From assembly GCF_963678635.1 (NCBI RefSeq), contig NC_087064.1, positions 28,560,189 to 28,624,188 on the forward strand: a stretch of 64,000 nt of DNA. The letters are read 5' to 3'. Position numbers and translations under genes: made by a program. The DNA is from Symsagittifera roscoffensis (taxonomy: Eukaryota > Xenacoelomorpha > Acoela > Convolutidae). A model generated the notes under the pieces. The model was given only the letters and a program-made list of their open reading frames with translations. It did no database searches and had not been told where the DNA came from. This document shows, piece by piece, positions 37,301-49,159 of this stretch. Numbering within the stretch: the stretch's first letter is position 1; every line of letters starts with the position of its first letter.

Positions 37301-37454
37301 TGAAGAACGGCATGAGAATCAAGAATGGAGCATGTATCCATGTTATCATTGATAAGAAGGCTATCGACCACTGGAGAAAAAGTAAAATGGTTTTGGGAAC
37401 TTCGTAATTTTTCATGGCATTGTTGATTTCGTCGAAATTGCAAGCTTCACCCAT
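34383..37454 (-). CDS. rhodopsin-like seven-transmembrane receptor 2, complete
   Basis: Exon 1 (37454-37129) and exon 2 (35271-34383) join in phase 2 across an ATATG|GTAAGT donor to give 404 residues. TM1 is about 21-51, TM2 61-77 with TLSD, TM3 starts at Cys92 and crosses the junction at Trp109, TM4 is 134-154 with TWPYG, loop 2 has Cys174 (the usual disulfide partner), TM5 198-221, TM6 268-290, and TM7 303-327 with Asn320-Val-Met-Ser-Tyr324. Then come helix 8 (FRREVWKLF) and a Ser/Thr-rich tail. NKT (88) and NFS (177) are possible N-glycosylation sites. The DRY position reads IDSRW. This is a plasma-membrane receptor of the class A fold, of a family I cannot name. The 1.86-kb intron holds an R2 repeat and a minisatellite. 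It is intact, unlike its neighbours at 42-46 kb. Confidence 0.9.
35471..36120 (+). repeat. R2 repeat, copy 2, inside the receptor 2 intron
   Basis: It begins GGATAGCCGGTTACTGCGCA and ends CTGATTTTGCGTGGAAAACA ... ACGGTCGGAACAAAAA. The internal TTTTAAGCCTGCTCGCTCGC segment is shared with the copies at 53.4 and 54.2 kb. Confidence 0.7.
36200..36300 (+). repeat. GTGCACTGGAT / GTGTCTGTATGTT repeat copy
   Basis: The segment TGTGCACTGGATTGGCGCAC, then GTGTCTGTATGTTGCTG and TTCCAGA, recurs in similar form at 45390-45455 and more weakly at 26893-26965. Confidence 0.65.
36365..36722 (+). repeat. minisatellite of GCGGATTCC units
   Basis: TTGCGGATTCC and close variants (GCGGAATCTGC, CAGACTCCGC, GTTCCGCATTCC) recur about fifteen times at spacings of roughly 20-30 bases. 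Open frames across it are by-products of the period. Confidence 0.85.
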
Positions 37455-37471
37455 CTTCAGATTCGGAAACT
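37455..37471 (-). promoter_or_regulatory. splice acceptor 15 bases before the receptor 2 start
   Basis: CTCTTTTGACAG|TTTCCGAATC ends 15 bases before the ATG. The broken exon 1 at 45813 has TTTTTTGGCAG at the same distance with a similar leader. This indicates a 5' UTR intron or a trans-splice site. Confidence 0.5.
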
Positions 37472-40400
37472 GTCAAAAGAGTATTGAATTATAATTCAGA
37501 TTTTCTTATTTAATGGTAGCTTCAAAAATGCGAAGTGAAACTATTCTGATGCCAAAATATTCTACCAATTTGGAGAATGACAGCTATGGATCACAAAAAT
37601 GAAGTGAACTGTTATGGAATGACCAAAAGCTCAACTCATAGCACGGATCACGAATTGAATTTAATTTAGTATGTCCTAAAAGTTAAATGACATTCAAAAT
37701 ATCATCAACAGCGTGATAATTTAATCGTTTGTTCGCCAAATGAATATAAATACTAATCAATTAACCTTCTATTTAAGCAACAGAGACGTTTAAGCAACAG
37801 AGACCTTAAGAATTTTTTTTAACTGTTACAAAGCCATCATTAAATCCAATTGAACCGCCACTTGTAGGACAACTCACTCTCTCAATTTTTACCCTTATAT
37901 AAAAAGTTTCTTCTTGATGGTGCTAAAGAAAATGTGCGATGTTTCCGATGTAGGAACACAAATGCGTAGTAATAAAATTGCTAAAAATTCGATCAAGCTT
38001 GAACTGGAACCTAGCCTTTATGTTAAGTAGTTTATTGATATCTTTTTCACTGCGTGAAGCTGAGATTGAGCAAAATTTTTAACCGACTACCCTTCCATTT
38101 GTCTGAAAAAGTCCTCTCGATAAAAGTTTGATACATTTTTTAAAAAAATGGATAATTTCAAAATCCTCTCGCTCGCTCTGTCATGTAGTTAAAGATGCTA
38201 GTACCTCGTTATTTGGACCAGTTATAATTTGTTTCAGGATTAAACCATGAAAGATTCGATTACCCTTTAAACGCTATGAAAACTTTGTTGTCTAGAAAAA
38301 CCGATAAAGTAATTTTTAAAAACTGAAAAATGGATTGACTTTTATCTTAATTTTTGTTTCATATTATCCTACTTTACATATGCTCTATCATCCCGCATAC
38401 ACTATGTAAATTACATAAGTGCATATTTAGCTTCTCGTTTTGTTTTAAGAAGACCAAATTGTGGTAAAATTACTGTTCTCACCAACCAATTGTCATGAAA
38501 ATTGACATGCAGACTAATTAGACAATTTTCCAAACTTTCAAATTCAAACTGCCACAATATTGAAGAAAACAAGACTGCTCGTTTATCAGGACAAAACCCT
38601 AAATGCTCCGACATCGAAAAAATTTTGGGAAACGAAAATATTGAAAAACTGTAAGTTTAAGACTAAATCAAAGATCAAGCGCAAAAATTTGAGTACAACG
38701 AAATTAATGCGGCCAGTTAGCTTGCCTCTAATCATTTTGGAACAATTTTGGTGTTCGGGATATATTCCCACGCATAAATGGTTTGTGTCACGTTTTGAAG
38801 CATTATAAATAAAACATTCAAAATGCGCATAAATTAGCCCAGAGCATGGCCAGATTGGCACGTTTCAAACTCTCAGAACTTTGCAAAAAAAACATCGGAG
38901 TTGAAATATCTTTTTACTGTTTATATTTGATTTTGGGGAGTCAAATGACAATCAATGGAGTCATTAATTGAACAAAAAGAACCAGCCCAAGCATAAATAT
39001 TCAGTTTTTTTTCCCCAAAATCACGCCGTGCACAAAAATGCAAAACACTTGAGCAAAAATAAACAAAACTCGTGTCAAGGCAATAAGTTTTAAAATGATA
39101 ATTTTTTGTGCTTCTTACAACTTTTGTCTTATGACGTTTGAAAAAATTAATAGGCCGCTTACAGGGTTGGGAGTTTACTGAAACATAATTTAAAACAAGG
39201 CAAAAAACACGGTTTCAAAGAAATGGATAACAAATTTTATTGTTTTCATGATTTTTTCCGCTAAAAACTATATGTCTGGGAGCCGAACCCTCCCTATATG
39301 TGTATCAGAATGGGACTGCTTTTTAAACAGCGATTGTTGGTACTGCTAATGGCTTTCGTTTCCAAGGCTCCCAACTCAGCTGGATTAGAAAATCGTTTCT
39401 CAACAACAAGAATTTTTCAAAAAAAAATTAAAAAATCAAACTGAGCCTAAAAAAAGCAGAAAAATTGCATTTATTTAACCTCAAACTGAACAAATTGTTA
39501 AGAAAAACAATGAAACATGTTTTTTGATCAATGTTTACTTTTATTTTCAAACCCAACTAATTTTCAGACAATTTACATGAGTTAACTTTTTGACTTCGAA
39601 CCATGTCGCCAATAGCTCTCAGACCGTACAGAAAATTTCGTCAAAAATCTTTAAAAAGTTACATTGCTAATGCCAATTAAAAACTCTCCTCAGCACAAAA
39701 TTTCAAAAAAGAAGACGGCAACGCATTCTTTAGTCTCAATTAACTAAAAGCTATTTTTCTTTTTTGTTACAAATTAAAAAATTCATCCGACGTAAAATTT
39801 TGTTTTTAGTTTGAACACAAAGTTAGTGTCAAGGATTTTTTACAGGAAGATTATAATCATGGTGTAGACTGCCGCCATTTTTTTCCATTGGAATAAGACA
39901 CTAAAAAGAAATTCATTTTCTTAAAAACAAATTGACAGTATATCTGGCTTAAGGTAAATTTTTTCAAACCATTTCAGAAGATAAGACTTCCCTGCTGAGC
40001 AAGATATCAATTTAGGTTTTTTGTAATTTCTGGAAATTTTAACCGAGCTGCAGTTTTTTCCAAACGAAGCAGTAGTTACAACATTTTCACACATTTGAGG
40101 TATTATATATTATTAACTTTATTTGAATGGATGGTTATTATATTCAAAAAATCATTCATTAGATAAGCCTAGTTATTTTTAAAAGATACCAATCAATTGA
40201 ATAGGCAACTTTTTTTGTTTTCCGAAATAACAGAAAAGCACAACAATCAAAGCTAGATATGTAAAAATTTTAAAAACTTTCTAAATTTAGAAAAAAAACT
40301 TGAGCTCAAAGTATGCAATTAAGGTAATAAACCCAATTTTTACTGTAAGGAGAGAGTTTTTCAAAACCAAAACAAAAATTTCAGTAGAAACTGTAGTTTT

Positions 40401-41999
40401 TTGTAGATAATTTTTCAAATAGTTTGAAAAGTTTTTTGAGATAGCTTTTAAAACGACTTTTGGTCAAACATAGCGATGTCTGGTCGTTATGGGTTTCAAT
40501 CGTAATTGAAAACAGCAAAAAACAATTTGGTCATGATGTGAACTAAACCATAAGTGAAAACAATAAGTATCGATGGTAATAAATTTTCAAATTATATAAT
40601 TATGACTATGCTGTTTTCACAAGTTTCATATGCGCGCCAAAGGTCAGTTGTAAGATCAAATAATGTTTTGTCGTGAGTCAAAGCAGTATTGAACCTGGGC
40701 TATTGTTTTCAGTGGGAACCAAAAATGTCCAAAGTTTGTGAGAAGAAACTGAGCTATTAAAGATTAAAAACTTTAGAAAAAATTCAACAATTTTTTCAAC
40801 ATAACAATTTTACAAGTCAATTTTTAGAAAAAAAGATAATACAAAAACCATTGCAAGTAGACAAATACGTGCCACTCAATACGTACCCGAACATTTTTGT
40901 AATTCAAAATATTATTCCCGGTTTGCGCAGAAACAGAAAAAAGACGGATCCAGACTTTTTTTGTCTACGATTCGATTTTTTAACTATAATGTTTTTGCTG
41001 GCAATGTTTGATCATAATTTGGGTCACATTTTGCTTTATTTGGGAGTTTTCCTCTATTTTGCAAAAATGGTGTAAAAATATTATCATTAAAAATCAGAAT
41101 CCTTTGACAAGTTAAGTCGCTTTTTGTTGGCGATTTGGCAAAACTAAACTTCAAATCTGTGGTATTAAGAGAAAAAAAATCAAAATTAATTTAGATCAGA
41201 TTGGCAAGCATATTCTATTTCTTCTTTCATTTTCACAACTTAGCCAAAATCTTTGGACGTGTTCACTTGTACATGAAGATTTTTTTATACATTTAAGAAA
41301 AACGTAAGTATGACTGAGGAAACTTTGCTTAAATTTTCTTTCAATCAAATAGGGGTTTGCCTTTATATTACTTAAACTATGTACAGAAAACGTACGCTAT
41401 AGTTCTTCCATTTTTCGGGTGTTGTATGGTCTTAAAATAGGGAGTTTTGTACAATACTGCAACTAATTAATATTCTATCTAACCCTCCAAGTTATGAGTA
41501 TTTTATGAGTCTAACACTCTATGAATATTTTATTAATTTCTCAGTTCTTAATAAATTTGAAAAAATGTATAGGGACTTTTGAATCTGATTTTAAATTTAA
41601 AGTTTGATTTAAACGCGAAACTGTATTTCAAAATGATTTTTTTTTCAAGGCAGATTGAGTGAGGTATTGAACAAAAACGTCTATAGCGGAACAAATTCTT
41701 CAAAAAAATGCTCAATAAAAACATTTTTGCCATCCAGTTTTTCTATTACCAAATTTTCCGCAGAATAATTCTTTTTATACTAAAAAACAACTTAACTGCT
41801 AAAATAAGTGAAAGGAAAAAGCTTTCGATAATTTTTTTTCCTGCTTATTTCTTTTTGCAATCATTTCTGCTCAACCACTTATTTTTAATTTTAGCTGATA
41901 CTTGCATGGAATGAACATACAAATCGAAATTTGCTTAAATTCGTTTTAATTAATAAAAATAGGACACCAATTTACTAAATCGAAAATGAAAGATCTGTT
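37472..41999. other. AT-rich DNA without genes
   Basis: Apart from the repeat at 38557-38920 I find nothing coding or structured. Frames near 40851, 41548 and 41708 are short and unrecognised. Confidence 0.6.
38557..38920 (+). repeat. receptor-cluster flank repeat, diverged copy
   Basis: It starts AGACTGCTCGTTTATCAGGA and includes ACGAAATTAATGCGGCCAGT. It corresponds to 44955-45320 (ACGAAATTAATACAACCAAT), including the shared end ATATCTTTTTAC. Confidence 0.7.
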
Positions 42000-42774
42000 T
42001 TAAATCACTAGTATTTTGAAGGGTGCAACTACGTTCAAATGCTTCGGGTAATTTTTACGCAGCGAAACTTCTTCTTGCATGATCAGTCCAAGTGAATTTG
42101 AAATTAAGTTGTCGAAATAGGACAAATCATTGTTTAATCTAGAATTGTAATGCATTGTCGAATAACTTTCACCTGTGGGTGTTTTTTCACGCCTGAGAAA
42201 ATAATAAAAAGTTTTCGAACTTCTAATCTGAAACAAAGACTAGGATACAAGCAGGTCAGCATGTTCAAATTACCAGTAGCTACAATTCTGATTGAGTGGT
42301 AAAACATGAACTTTCCGAACCACTTTGACAGTACTAATCTAAAGAAGATTACGATGCCGCTTAAAGCTGTAATAAACAGTAACGAAAAGTTGTACACCAA
42401 AGCTAAGAACGAAAGTCGTTTTGCTGTTTTCAGAATTTGAAGAGAGAAATCTGCCACAATTCCATAGTTTTTTTCTGCGACTACAGAATTGTACGACTTG
42501 ACTCGCTTTCTTACAGACTTCTCAAAGTTGCGAATCCAATCTTTGTAGATCCGTAGACATGAAAAAAGTCAGATGATAGATAGAGCAGAGCAATCATCAG
42601 AACCAAATTGGCAAAGTAAATGATCCATAGTTATCTACCATGACGTAATGGGTTCTGTCGTATTTGTATCCGAATCTGAAGTTTGAATGACATCCAGGAG
42701 ACTAGCCGTCGGGTTCCGAATCAGAGATTGGTATTACCAAGCATAAATTGCGAAGTAAGATCATAGACCTAAAT
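42000..42774 (-). pseudogene. broken receptor, exon 2 copy (unit 1)
   Basis: On the minus strand it begins after TATTTAG with SMILLRNLCLVI, then jumps straight to PISDSEPDG, so about 40 codons covering the end of TM3 and all of TM4 are missing. An in-frame TAG follows. Frames shift again before TM5. TM6 and TM7 remain readable (ADFSLQILKTAKRLSF, GNLNMLTCLYPSLCF), and a last frameshift after the helix 8 region moves the tail into another frame (LSYFDNLISNSLG). It is a decayed paralogue of receptor 2, with no possible full-length product. Confidence 0.82.
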
Positions 42775-42992
42775 ATATCAACCTTTTTCCATCTTAAAAA
42801 ATAATACCTCTTGCCAATGTTTACGTCTGTCATGCCGCTTATATATCATTATATTTATCTGCGCTGCAATCTATGTTCCAATAGCTGCAGTGGTGAAAAG
42901 CAACTACTCTAGTTCGGACCAATTATGAGTAATTACAACATGACTGCTCGTATATCAGGGCAAAGCCCTAAATGTTTCAACTGTCCCTTAAT

Positions 42993-43558
42993 TTACATCG
43001 AATAAATATTGGGAAAAGAAAATATTGAAAACCTATACATTTTGGACAATATCAATGTGTAAAGTTTTGAGTCGTACGGCAGTGAAGAAAAAATGTGAAT
43101 GAAGAAAAAGCACTGAGAAAAGTTGCACGAAAAAACTGTGAACGAAAGTCGTCTTGATGTTTTCAGAACTTGAAGAGATAAACCTAACACAGTTCAATAG
43201 TCTTCTTCTGAGACTTTAGAGTCGTACGACTTGACTCGCCTTCTTACTACTGACTTCTCATTTTGCAAATCCAATTTTTGTTGGCCGTTGTCGCGACATG
43301 AAAAAAAGGTGATAGATAGAGCAGAGCAATCATCAGAACCATATTGGTGAAGTAAATCTGAAGTTTGCATGACAGTCAAGAGACTTGACGTCGGGTTCGA
43401 AGTCAGAAATTGGTACCCAGGGATGCCCAGATGCTTTGAAAGTGATTATACATCCATACGGCCATGCAAATAGATGGGACAAAATGAAAAAATTGCAAGA
43501 ATGCGCTAGATTTCTCAATCCTCTGTTAATTACCAATCAAAATTGAGAATTTAAATCA
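42993..43558 (-). pseudogene. broken receptor, exon 2 copy (unit 2)
   Basis: The minus strand holds, in shifted frames, the TM3-TM4 region (LAHSCNFFILSHLFAWPYGC), the loop 2 start (CHANFRF), and then, after a deletion, a TM6-like segment (LSLQVLKTSRRLSFTVF). TM7 and the tail are replaced by unrelated sequence. Stops and frameshifts separate the parts. Confidence 0.78.
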
Positions 43559-44176
43559 TAGACCTAAACATATCAACCTTTTCCATCGCAAAAGTTTATC
43601 CTTGTTGCTAATGCTTACGTCTGTCATGCCGCGTATATATCATTATATTTACCCATGGTGCAATCTATGTTGCAGTAACTGCAGTGGTGCCATGGTCACC
43701 CACAAGTGGTGCTAAGTTAGTCACCCGGCGCTAACCTAAATCATCTGTCTGTTTATCGGCTTACGATACATACCCTCTAAATTGATCGTTAGTTCAACAT
43801 GCATATCTATTCCCTGTTGATCACATAACCAGTGCCAAGTTTCGAGGGTTAACCCATCAGCATATAATGTTCAATACCCTTCATCAAATTTTGTTTACTT
43901 CCATATTGGAACCATATTTAATTATCTATAATTAATTTACAATTTGCATTTTACTGATACTTGTCAGTCCCAAAGTTCGGTAAATGTCAACGTCAATCGT
44001 ATATTTCAAACAAAAAAGATTGGATTGTCTTCACATTAAAACACCAGTTATAAGCAGAAAATAAAGGAAAAACTAGAAAAGCAACTTACTATAGTTCGGA
44101 CCATTTATTAGTAATTACAACAAGACTGCTCGTATATCAGGGCAAAGCTCTGAATTTTCCGACTGTCCCTTAATTT

Positions 44177-44400
44177 ACATCGAATAAATATTGGGAAAAG
44201 AAAATATTGAAAACCTATACATTTTGGACAATATCAATGTGTAAAATTTTGAGTCGTATGGCAGTGAAGAAAAAATGTGAATGAAGAAAAAGCACTGAGA
44301 AAAGTTGCACGAAAAAACTGTGAACGAAAGTCTTCTTGATGTTTTCAGAACTTGAAGAGATAAACCTAACACAGTTCAATAGTCTTCTTCTGAGACCTAA
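44177..44400 (-). pseudogene. broken receptor remnant (unit 3)
   Basis: This is the near-identical twin of the TM6-like part of unit 2, without TM3 to TM5. The missing part was removed by a deletion between GAGAC repeats. It is non-coding in practice. Confidence 0.7.
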
Positions 44401-45379
44401 ACATATCAACCTTTTCCATCGCAAAAGTTTATCCTTGTTGCTAATGCTTACGTCTGTCATGCCGCGTATATATCATTATATTTACCCATGGTGCAATCTA
44501 TGTTGCAGTAACTGCAGTGGTGCCATGGTCACCCACAAGTGGTGCTAACTTAGTCACCCGGCGCTAACCTAAATCATCTGTCTGTTTATCGGCTTACGAT
44601 ACATACCCTCTAAATTGATCGTTAGTTCAACATGCCTATCTATTCCCTGTTGATCACATAAGTAGTGCCAAGTTTCGAGGGTTAACCCATCAGCATATAA
44701 TGTTCAATACCCTTCATCAATTTTTGTTTACTTGCATATGGGAACCATATTTAATTATCTATACTTGATTTACAATTCGCATTTTACTGAATTTTATCAG
44801 TCCCAAAGTTCGATAAATGTCAACGTCAATCGTATATTTAAAAAAAAAAGATCGGATTGTCTTCACAATAAAAGCCCAGTTATAAGCACAAAATAAAGGA
44901 AATACTAGAAAAGCAACTTACTATAGTTCGGACCAATTATGAGTAATTACAACATGACTGCTCGTATATCAGGGCAAAGCCCTGAATGTTCCGACTGTCA
45001 CTTAATTTACATCAAATAAATATTGGGAAAAGAAAACATTGAAAACCTATACATTTTGGACAATATCAATGTGTAAAGTTTTGAGTCGTACGAAATTAAT
45101 ACAACCAATTAGCTAGCCTCAATTCCGTTTGGAACAATTTTGTTCTGCGGGATAATTCGCCATGCATAAATAGTTTGCGTGCGTTACGCTCAGCAATATG
45201 AATAAATTCTTCATAAAGCCAGAACATGGTCTATTAGTCCAGAACATGCCAAATTTGGCAATTTTCAAACCCCTATAACTTTACAAAAAAAATAATCGGA
45301 GGTGATATATCTTTTTACACTTGAACCCAGGAAGTCGATATCTTTAATGGGGTATCAAACATTTTTGTAGCATACGTGG

Positions 45380-45460
45380 CCAAATTGTGCACTGGATAGG
45401 AGCACAATTTTGTGTCTGTATGTTCCTGGATTCCAGAGACAAGTCTTAAAATATGTGAAT
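45380..45460 (+). repeat. GTGCACTGGAT / GTGTCTGTATGTT repeat copy
   Basis: This is the counterpart of 36200-36300, with TTGTGCACTGGATAGG and TTTGTGTCTGTATGTTCCTG. Confidence 0.65.
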
Positions 45461-45529
45461 GGTGAAAATTATTATTTCGAGCGGTGAAAATTGACTGAAT
45501 AAAAAAAACCGCACCGAGTGAGAAAGTCG

Positions 45530-45813
45530 GAACAATAATGTGGGAAACTACAAAAAATGCTCTTTTATTCTCAGGGTAGCCAATAAGTTTTACTTGTGCG
45601 TCCAGCAGCGAAGCGCAAAAATCTGACAAAGAAATCATAGCGATGATTTGTCTAGAGTTTGTCTTTTGAGTGAGTTTTTGAAGAGAGGCATCAGAATCAA
45701 GAATGGCGCATGTAATCAGGTAATCATTCATAAAAAACGTCATATATTTGAAAAATGAAGTTTTTTGAGGTTGAGAGGTTGTAAAAGTCAACGTAATTAG
45801 AAACTTCGCTCAT
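45530..45813 (-). pseudogene. broken receptor exon 1
   Basis: It starts with ATG at 45813 (MSEVSNYVDFY). TM1 is disrupted: HAPFLILMPLFKNS reads in one frame, while TNSRQIIAMISLSDFCASLL and GYPENKRAFFVVSH read in another, so at least one single-base shift separates them. The expected GTAAGT donor is not recognisable. It matches exon 1 of receptor 2 and keeps the acceptor-like site 15 bases upstream. It probably once supplied exon 1 for one of the broken exon 2 copies downstream. Confidence 0.75.
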
Positions 45814-46206
45814 TCTTAAGTTCAGAACCTGCCAAAAAATTTAAGCAAATTAATTTTTAGCAATTAAGCTTTACTTAAATATTGAACTCCTTCAAAAAGT
45901 ATATGAGTTATATGCTTAAATTTTTGAAGAATTCGGAAAAAATCTCAGAGCAAGGCTAAGAGTAAGTGGCACTCGGATTATGAAAATATAGTGTGCAAAA
46001 ATATGGAACAATCAGGAATGGCTTGAAATGATTGTAAAAGTACTCTGACCCTTAAAATAGTTGGCATTTGAGCCAACGGACTAAAATCAAACAACCGTTA
46101 ATTCAAATAATTGTGATCTTGTTATTTAATTGTAACCATCAAATAACCTTTAGATGAGTACAAATAGAAAAATCAATTTTGCTCAAACGCTATAAATGTT
46201 AACAGA

Positions 46207-46576
46207 GGCGGATCTAGGATTTTCTCGAGTGCGGGTGGATTTTCAAAAATTTTCGGAATTTCATCGACCTTTTTTTTTTGGTCGACCACATTGATTTTCT
46301 GAGCCCTCCCATAGCACTAAAAAAACCTTGTTTTGGCTAAAATTTCTGCGCCGCAGGTAAAGTTTTAAAAAAACAGGCAAAAAAGGCGTTTTTAGGTACT
46401 TTTTGGAAAATTTTGATCAAAAAAATTGCGCTTTTTTTCGGCGCGCGCTCCCCTCTCAAAATTAATATCTATTGGCGCCGAGGTCGCCTTTAGAAAATTT
46501 TAGGATCTGTCAGCCAAAAATGGATATGTCAAAATCGTTCAATGGGGGACTCTTTGGGTCGGCAGGGGGTCGAATC
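46207..46576 (+). mobile_element. G-rich TIR element, copy 2 (3' end lost)
   Basis: It starts CAGAGGCGGATCTAGGATTT and carries the internal GGCGCGCGCTCC, GGCGCCGAGG and GGGTCGGCAGGGGGTCGA segments shared with copies 1 and 3. It stops after GGGGTCGAA without an inverted end. Confidence 0.75.
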
Positions 46577-48606
46577 ACGGAGAGCTGTCTGCGTCTGTTA
46601 ACTCCGGAATTTTCTTCCAGATGATGCATATTTTGGACAAAAGCCATCCGCCTTCGAGTCTTTACTCAAACAATTTCCTCAAAATAAGCGTGAATGAGCA
46701 AAGGCAGCAAATAGTCCGTGGAATGTAGTAAGTAGTAAGGTCAGGAAAAACTAAACTATCCAGAAGCTGGCTCGCGAAAATTAACTATAAACTTTCCCCA
46801 TCGAAAAAAACAGCAAAATCATAGCAAATAGATTTTTATATGATTTTTGTACATGTTGGCAAATGTTATACTAAAATTGAGAAAAATCTAATGGCATCAA
46901 TTATTAAATGATTATAATCTATCTTTTTGAAAATATTATTATCAATTATATTTTACTTTAATCCATTAAAATCGGTAATTAATCTTTCTTTTTCAATAAA
47001 ATTATAATCGATTCAAATCTATCAATTTTGTCCCAACTTTTATTTTGTTTATTAAGCACAAAAATCAGTTTTAATTGATTATAGCTGATTATAATTCCTT
47101 TTGTTTGTCCATTTGTCTTCGACCTGCATCTGAATTGCTTGTATTTCATACCTTTAAAAGACGATGGCAAATGTGAAAATGAGAGAGGCAATTTATTAAT
47201 TTCCGACTCAATTCAACCTTAATCCGTTTTTTTGTTTTCATTCGTTTTGATTACATTTGTTTTATGATGCGTTTTTTAACCAACCGCCAGAATATCAGCA
47301 GATTGTTTTAATTTTATGATTTTTCAGAAGCGTTATTTTTCACCTATCTTCAGACCGTTTCAACTAAAATGAAAAGATTTCTATAAAATTTATATAAATC
47401 TTACAGATGAACCAAAGTGTGACAAGACATCTCACTGTTAGAGGATTTGTTATTGACATTAAATTAATAGCCCATAATATACAGTTAAAATATACTTTTT
47501 AACTGTAAGCGACAATACTTTGGCAAAACTTTTGCCAAATTATTTTTGACAACATGAGAAATCATAATCAAATTGATTGAACATTATCAATATAAAAAAG
47601 GTTATGACGTGAATGTATTAAATTGGACCATACGATATCATAACCTTTTGGAAAATATCACGGTTACAATTCATTATAAATACTTCAAACAACTAATTTT
47701 GGTAGTTATAATTGATTTTAATTGTCACAAAATTGAATTTAAAAATTTTTTGAAATCAATTAGTTAAGTCTAAACTTGGATGCGGGTACCTCTAGCAACA
47801 TTTAGCGTCTTTGGTGTCCAACGTTCAACACGGGTTGGGTTTTAAAACACGATAGTTTTGTCCAGGTATATCTTTTTTAAGTTAAAATTTTTGAGTTCTA
47901 ACTGAAAAAAGCAAGTTCTGCTCTTTGAACAATAGATATTCAAAACAAAAAATTGTCAATGCAATTAAAAACCTCAAAATTGCGAATGTTGATAATTTAG
48001 ACAAGGCAAACATTTTGTTGTTAAATAGCTGCAATTGTTTTTAAATTTTTATTTTATTTTATTAAATAAGATAAAAAAGGCTTGCTTTGCACGAATTGAA
48101 GTTATAAATTTTCATCGGTTGCTTAACCGATAACAAATTTTGAAAAACTATAATCTTCGATGTATAATTTTTGTTTTCCTCGCACATGCTGTTAAGTATA
48201 ACTTCATAAAATTTTCGTCCACTAGCCTAATTTCGTCCATCAAGAAATGTTTGATCAAAAAGTCTCAATTCAATTTGGAATATCACTTTTGTTGGCGATA
48301 ATTGCATTAAAATGTTTCAAAAACTGTAGTTTTAAAAAAAGTTAGTGCATTTGAAATTTTTCAGACTGTATAAAAGACATTTGTATGATCTGTCACCAAT
48401 TCCTCAAGTTTTTCATGGAGGAAAAGTCATCATTAAAGTTTGCAGTTGTTTGTTTTGTTTAAATTTGAGAATTGTTATATGTTTATTATCACTTCAAATC
48501 ATTTGTGAGGAAGTGAGGAATTTTTTTTCACGAGAAAAAACCTGCTTATGAACTTGTTAAGTTTTGTACGGCCCGCATAAAAACTACATTGCAATTTTGC
48601 TTTGAG
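46577..48606. repeat. AT-rich DNA with recurring GATTATAATC-like motifs
   Basis: ATTATAATC, its complement and near variants recur at about 46900-47120 and 47530-47770, like the denser region at 57440-58410. An inverted AAAAGGTTATG pair is at 47596-47657. No gene is recognised. Confidence 0.5.
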
Positions 48607-49043
48607 TTTTTTCTGGGCTGAAAATTGTGTTCCAACAGATGATCAGGGAGGCATCATAGCACGAATTTGTTTTTTTTTGAATCGGAACCTCAAACTTCTC
48701 AACATTTTTATGCAACCAAGTCTTACAGTTTTCTTGCAACTAAAAAATTTTCGTTCAATCTGTGCGTATTTGTAGATATTAGCCAATTTCTTTAATTTTC
48801 TGTGCTCACGTGATTTCTTTTGTTCACGTGCTGCTCTTTTGAAGCAGGGATTAAAAGAATTTGGCCAAAATCTACAAACACGCACAGATTGCACGAAAGT
48901 TTTTAGTTGAGGAAAACTGCAAAACTTGGTTGCAAAAAAAATGTTGAGATGTTTGAGGTTTCCGGTTCCAAAAAAAAACAAATCAGTGGTATGATGCCTA
49001 CCCTGATCATCTGTTGGAACATAATTTTCAGCCCAGAAAAAAA
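48607..49043. mobile_element. foldback element with about 200-bp arms
   Basis: The left arm (48607-48808) and right arm (about 48848-49043) are inverted copies with roughly ten percent differences. Both contain CTGGGCTGAAAATT, TTCCAACAGATGATCAGGG and CAATCTGTGCGT. The spacer includes two CACGTG sites, themselves inverted. No protein fits: the 174- and 68-codon frames through it are by-products. It is a foldback transposon or an inverted duplication able to give double-stranded RNA if transcribed. Confidence 0.9.
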
Positions 49044-49159
49044 TAAAAGCGAAATTAGTTTCATGTGGGCGGTTCTCTGTAAAAACTTGAACAAGTCCTT
49101 GAATGGGTATTGAGTGGTTCACCGGATGGGTCTTGCACTGCAAATCACAACGGATTGTT

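Larger units (their letters stand above)
42903..45090 (+). repeat. tandem array of receptor exon 2 plus flank
   Basis: Units start near ATAGTTCGGACCA: unit 2 at 42903-44086, unit 3 at 44087-44918, and a remnant at 44919-45090. Each carries GACTGCTCGTATATCAGGGC and CATTTTGGACAATATCAATG. Unit 3 lacks about 350 bases of unit 2, joined at GAGACCTAAACATATC. The stretch 42767-42902 is the flank of unit 1 with an internal deletion. Confidence 0.88.

Noticed and set aside
43560-44086. Spacer between broken receptor units as a separate gene
   Set aside because: It recurs as flank in each tandem unit and has no open frame or exon signals.
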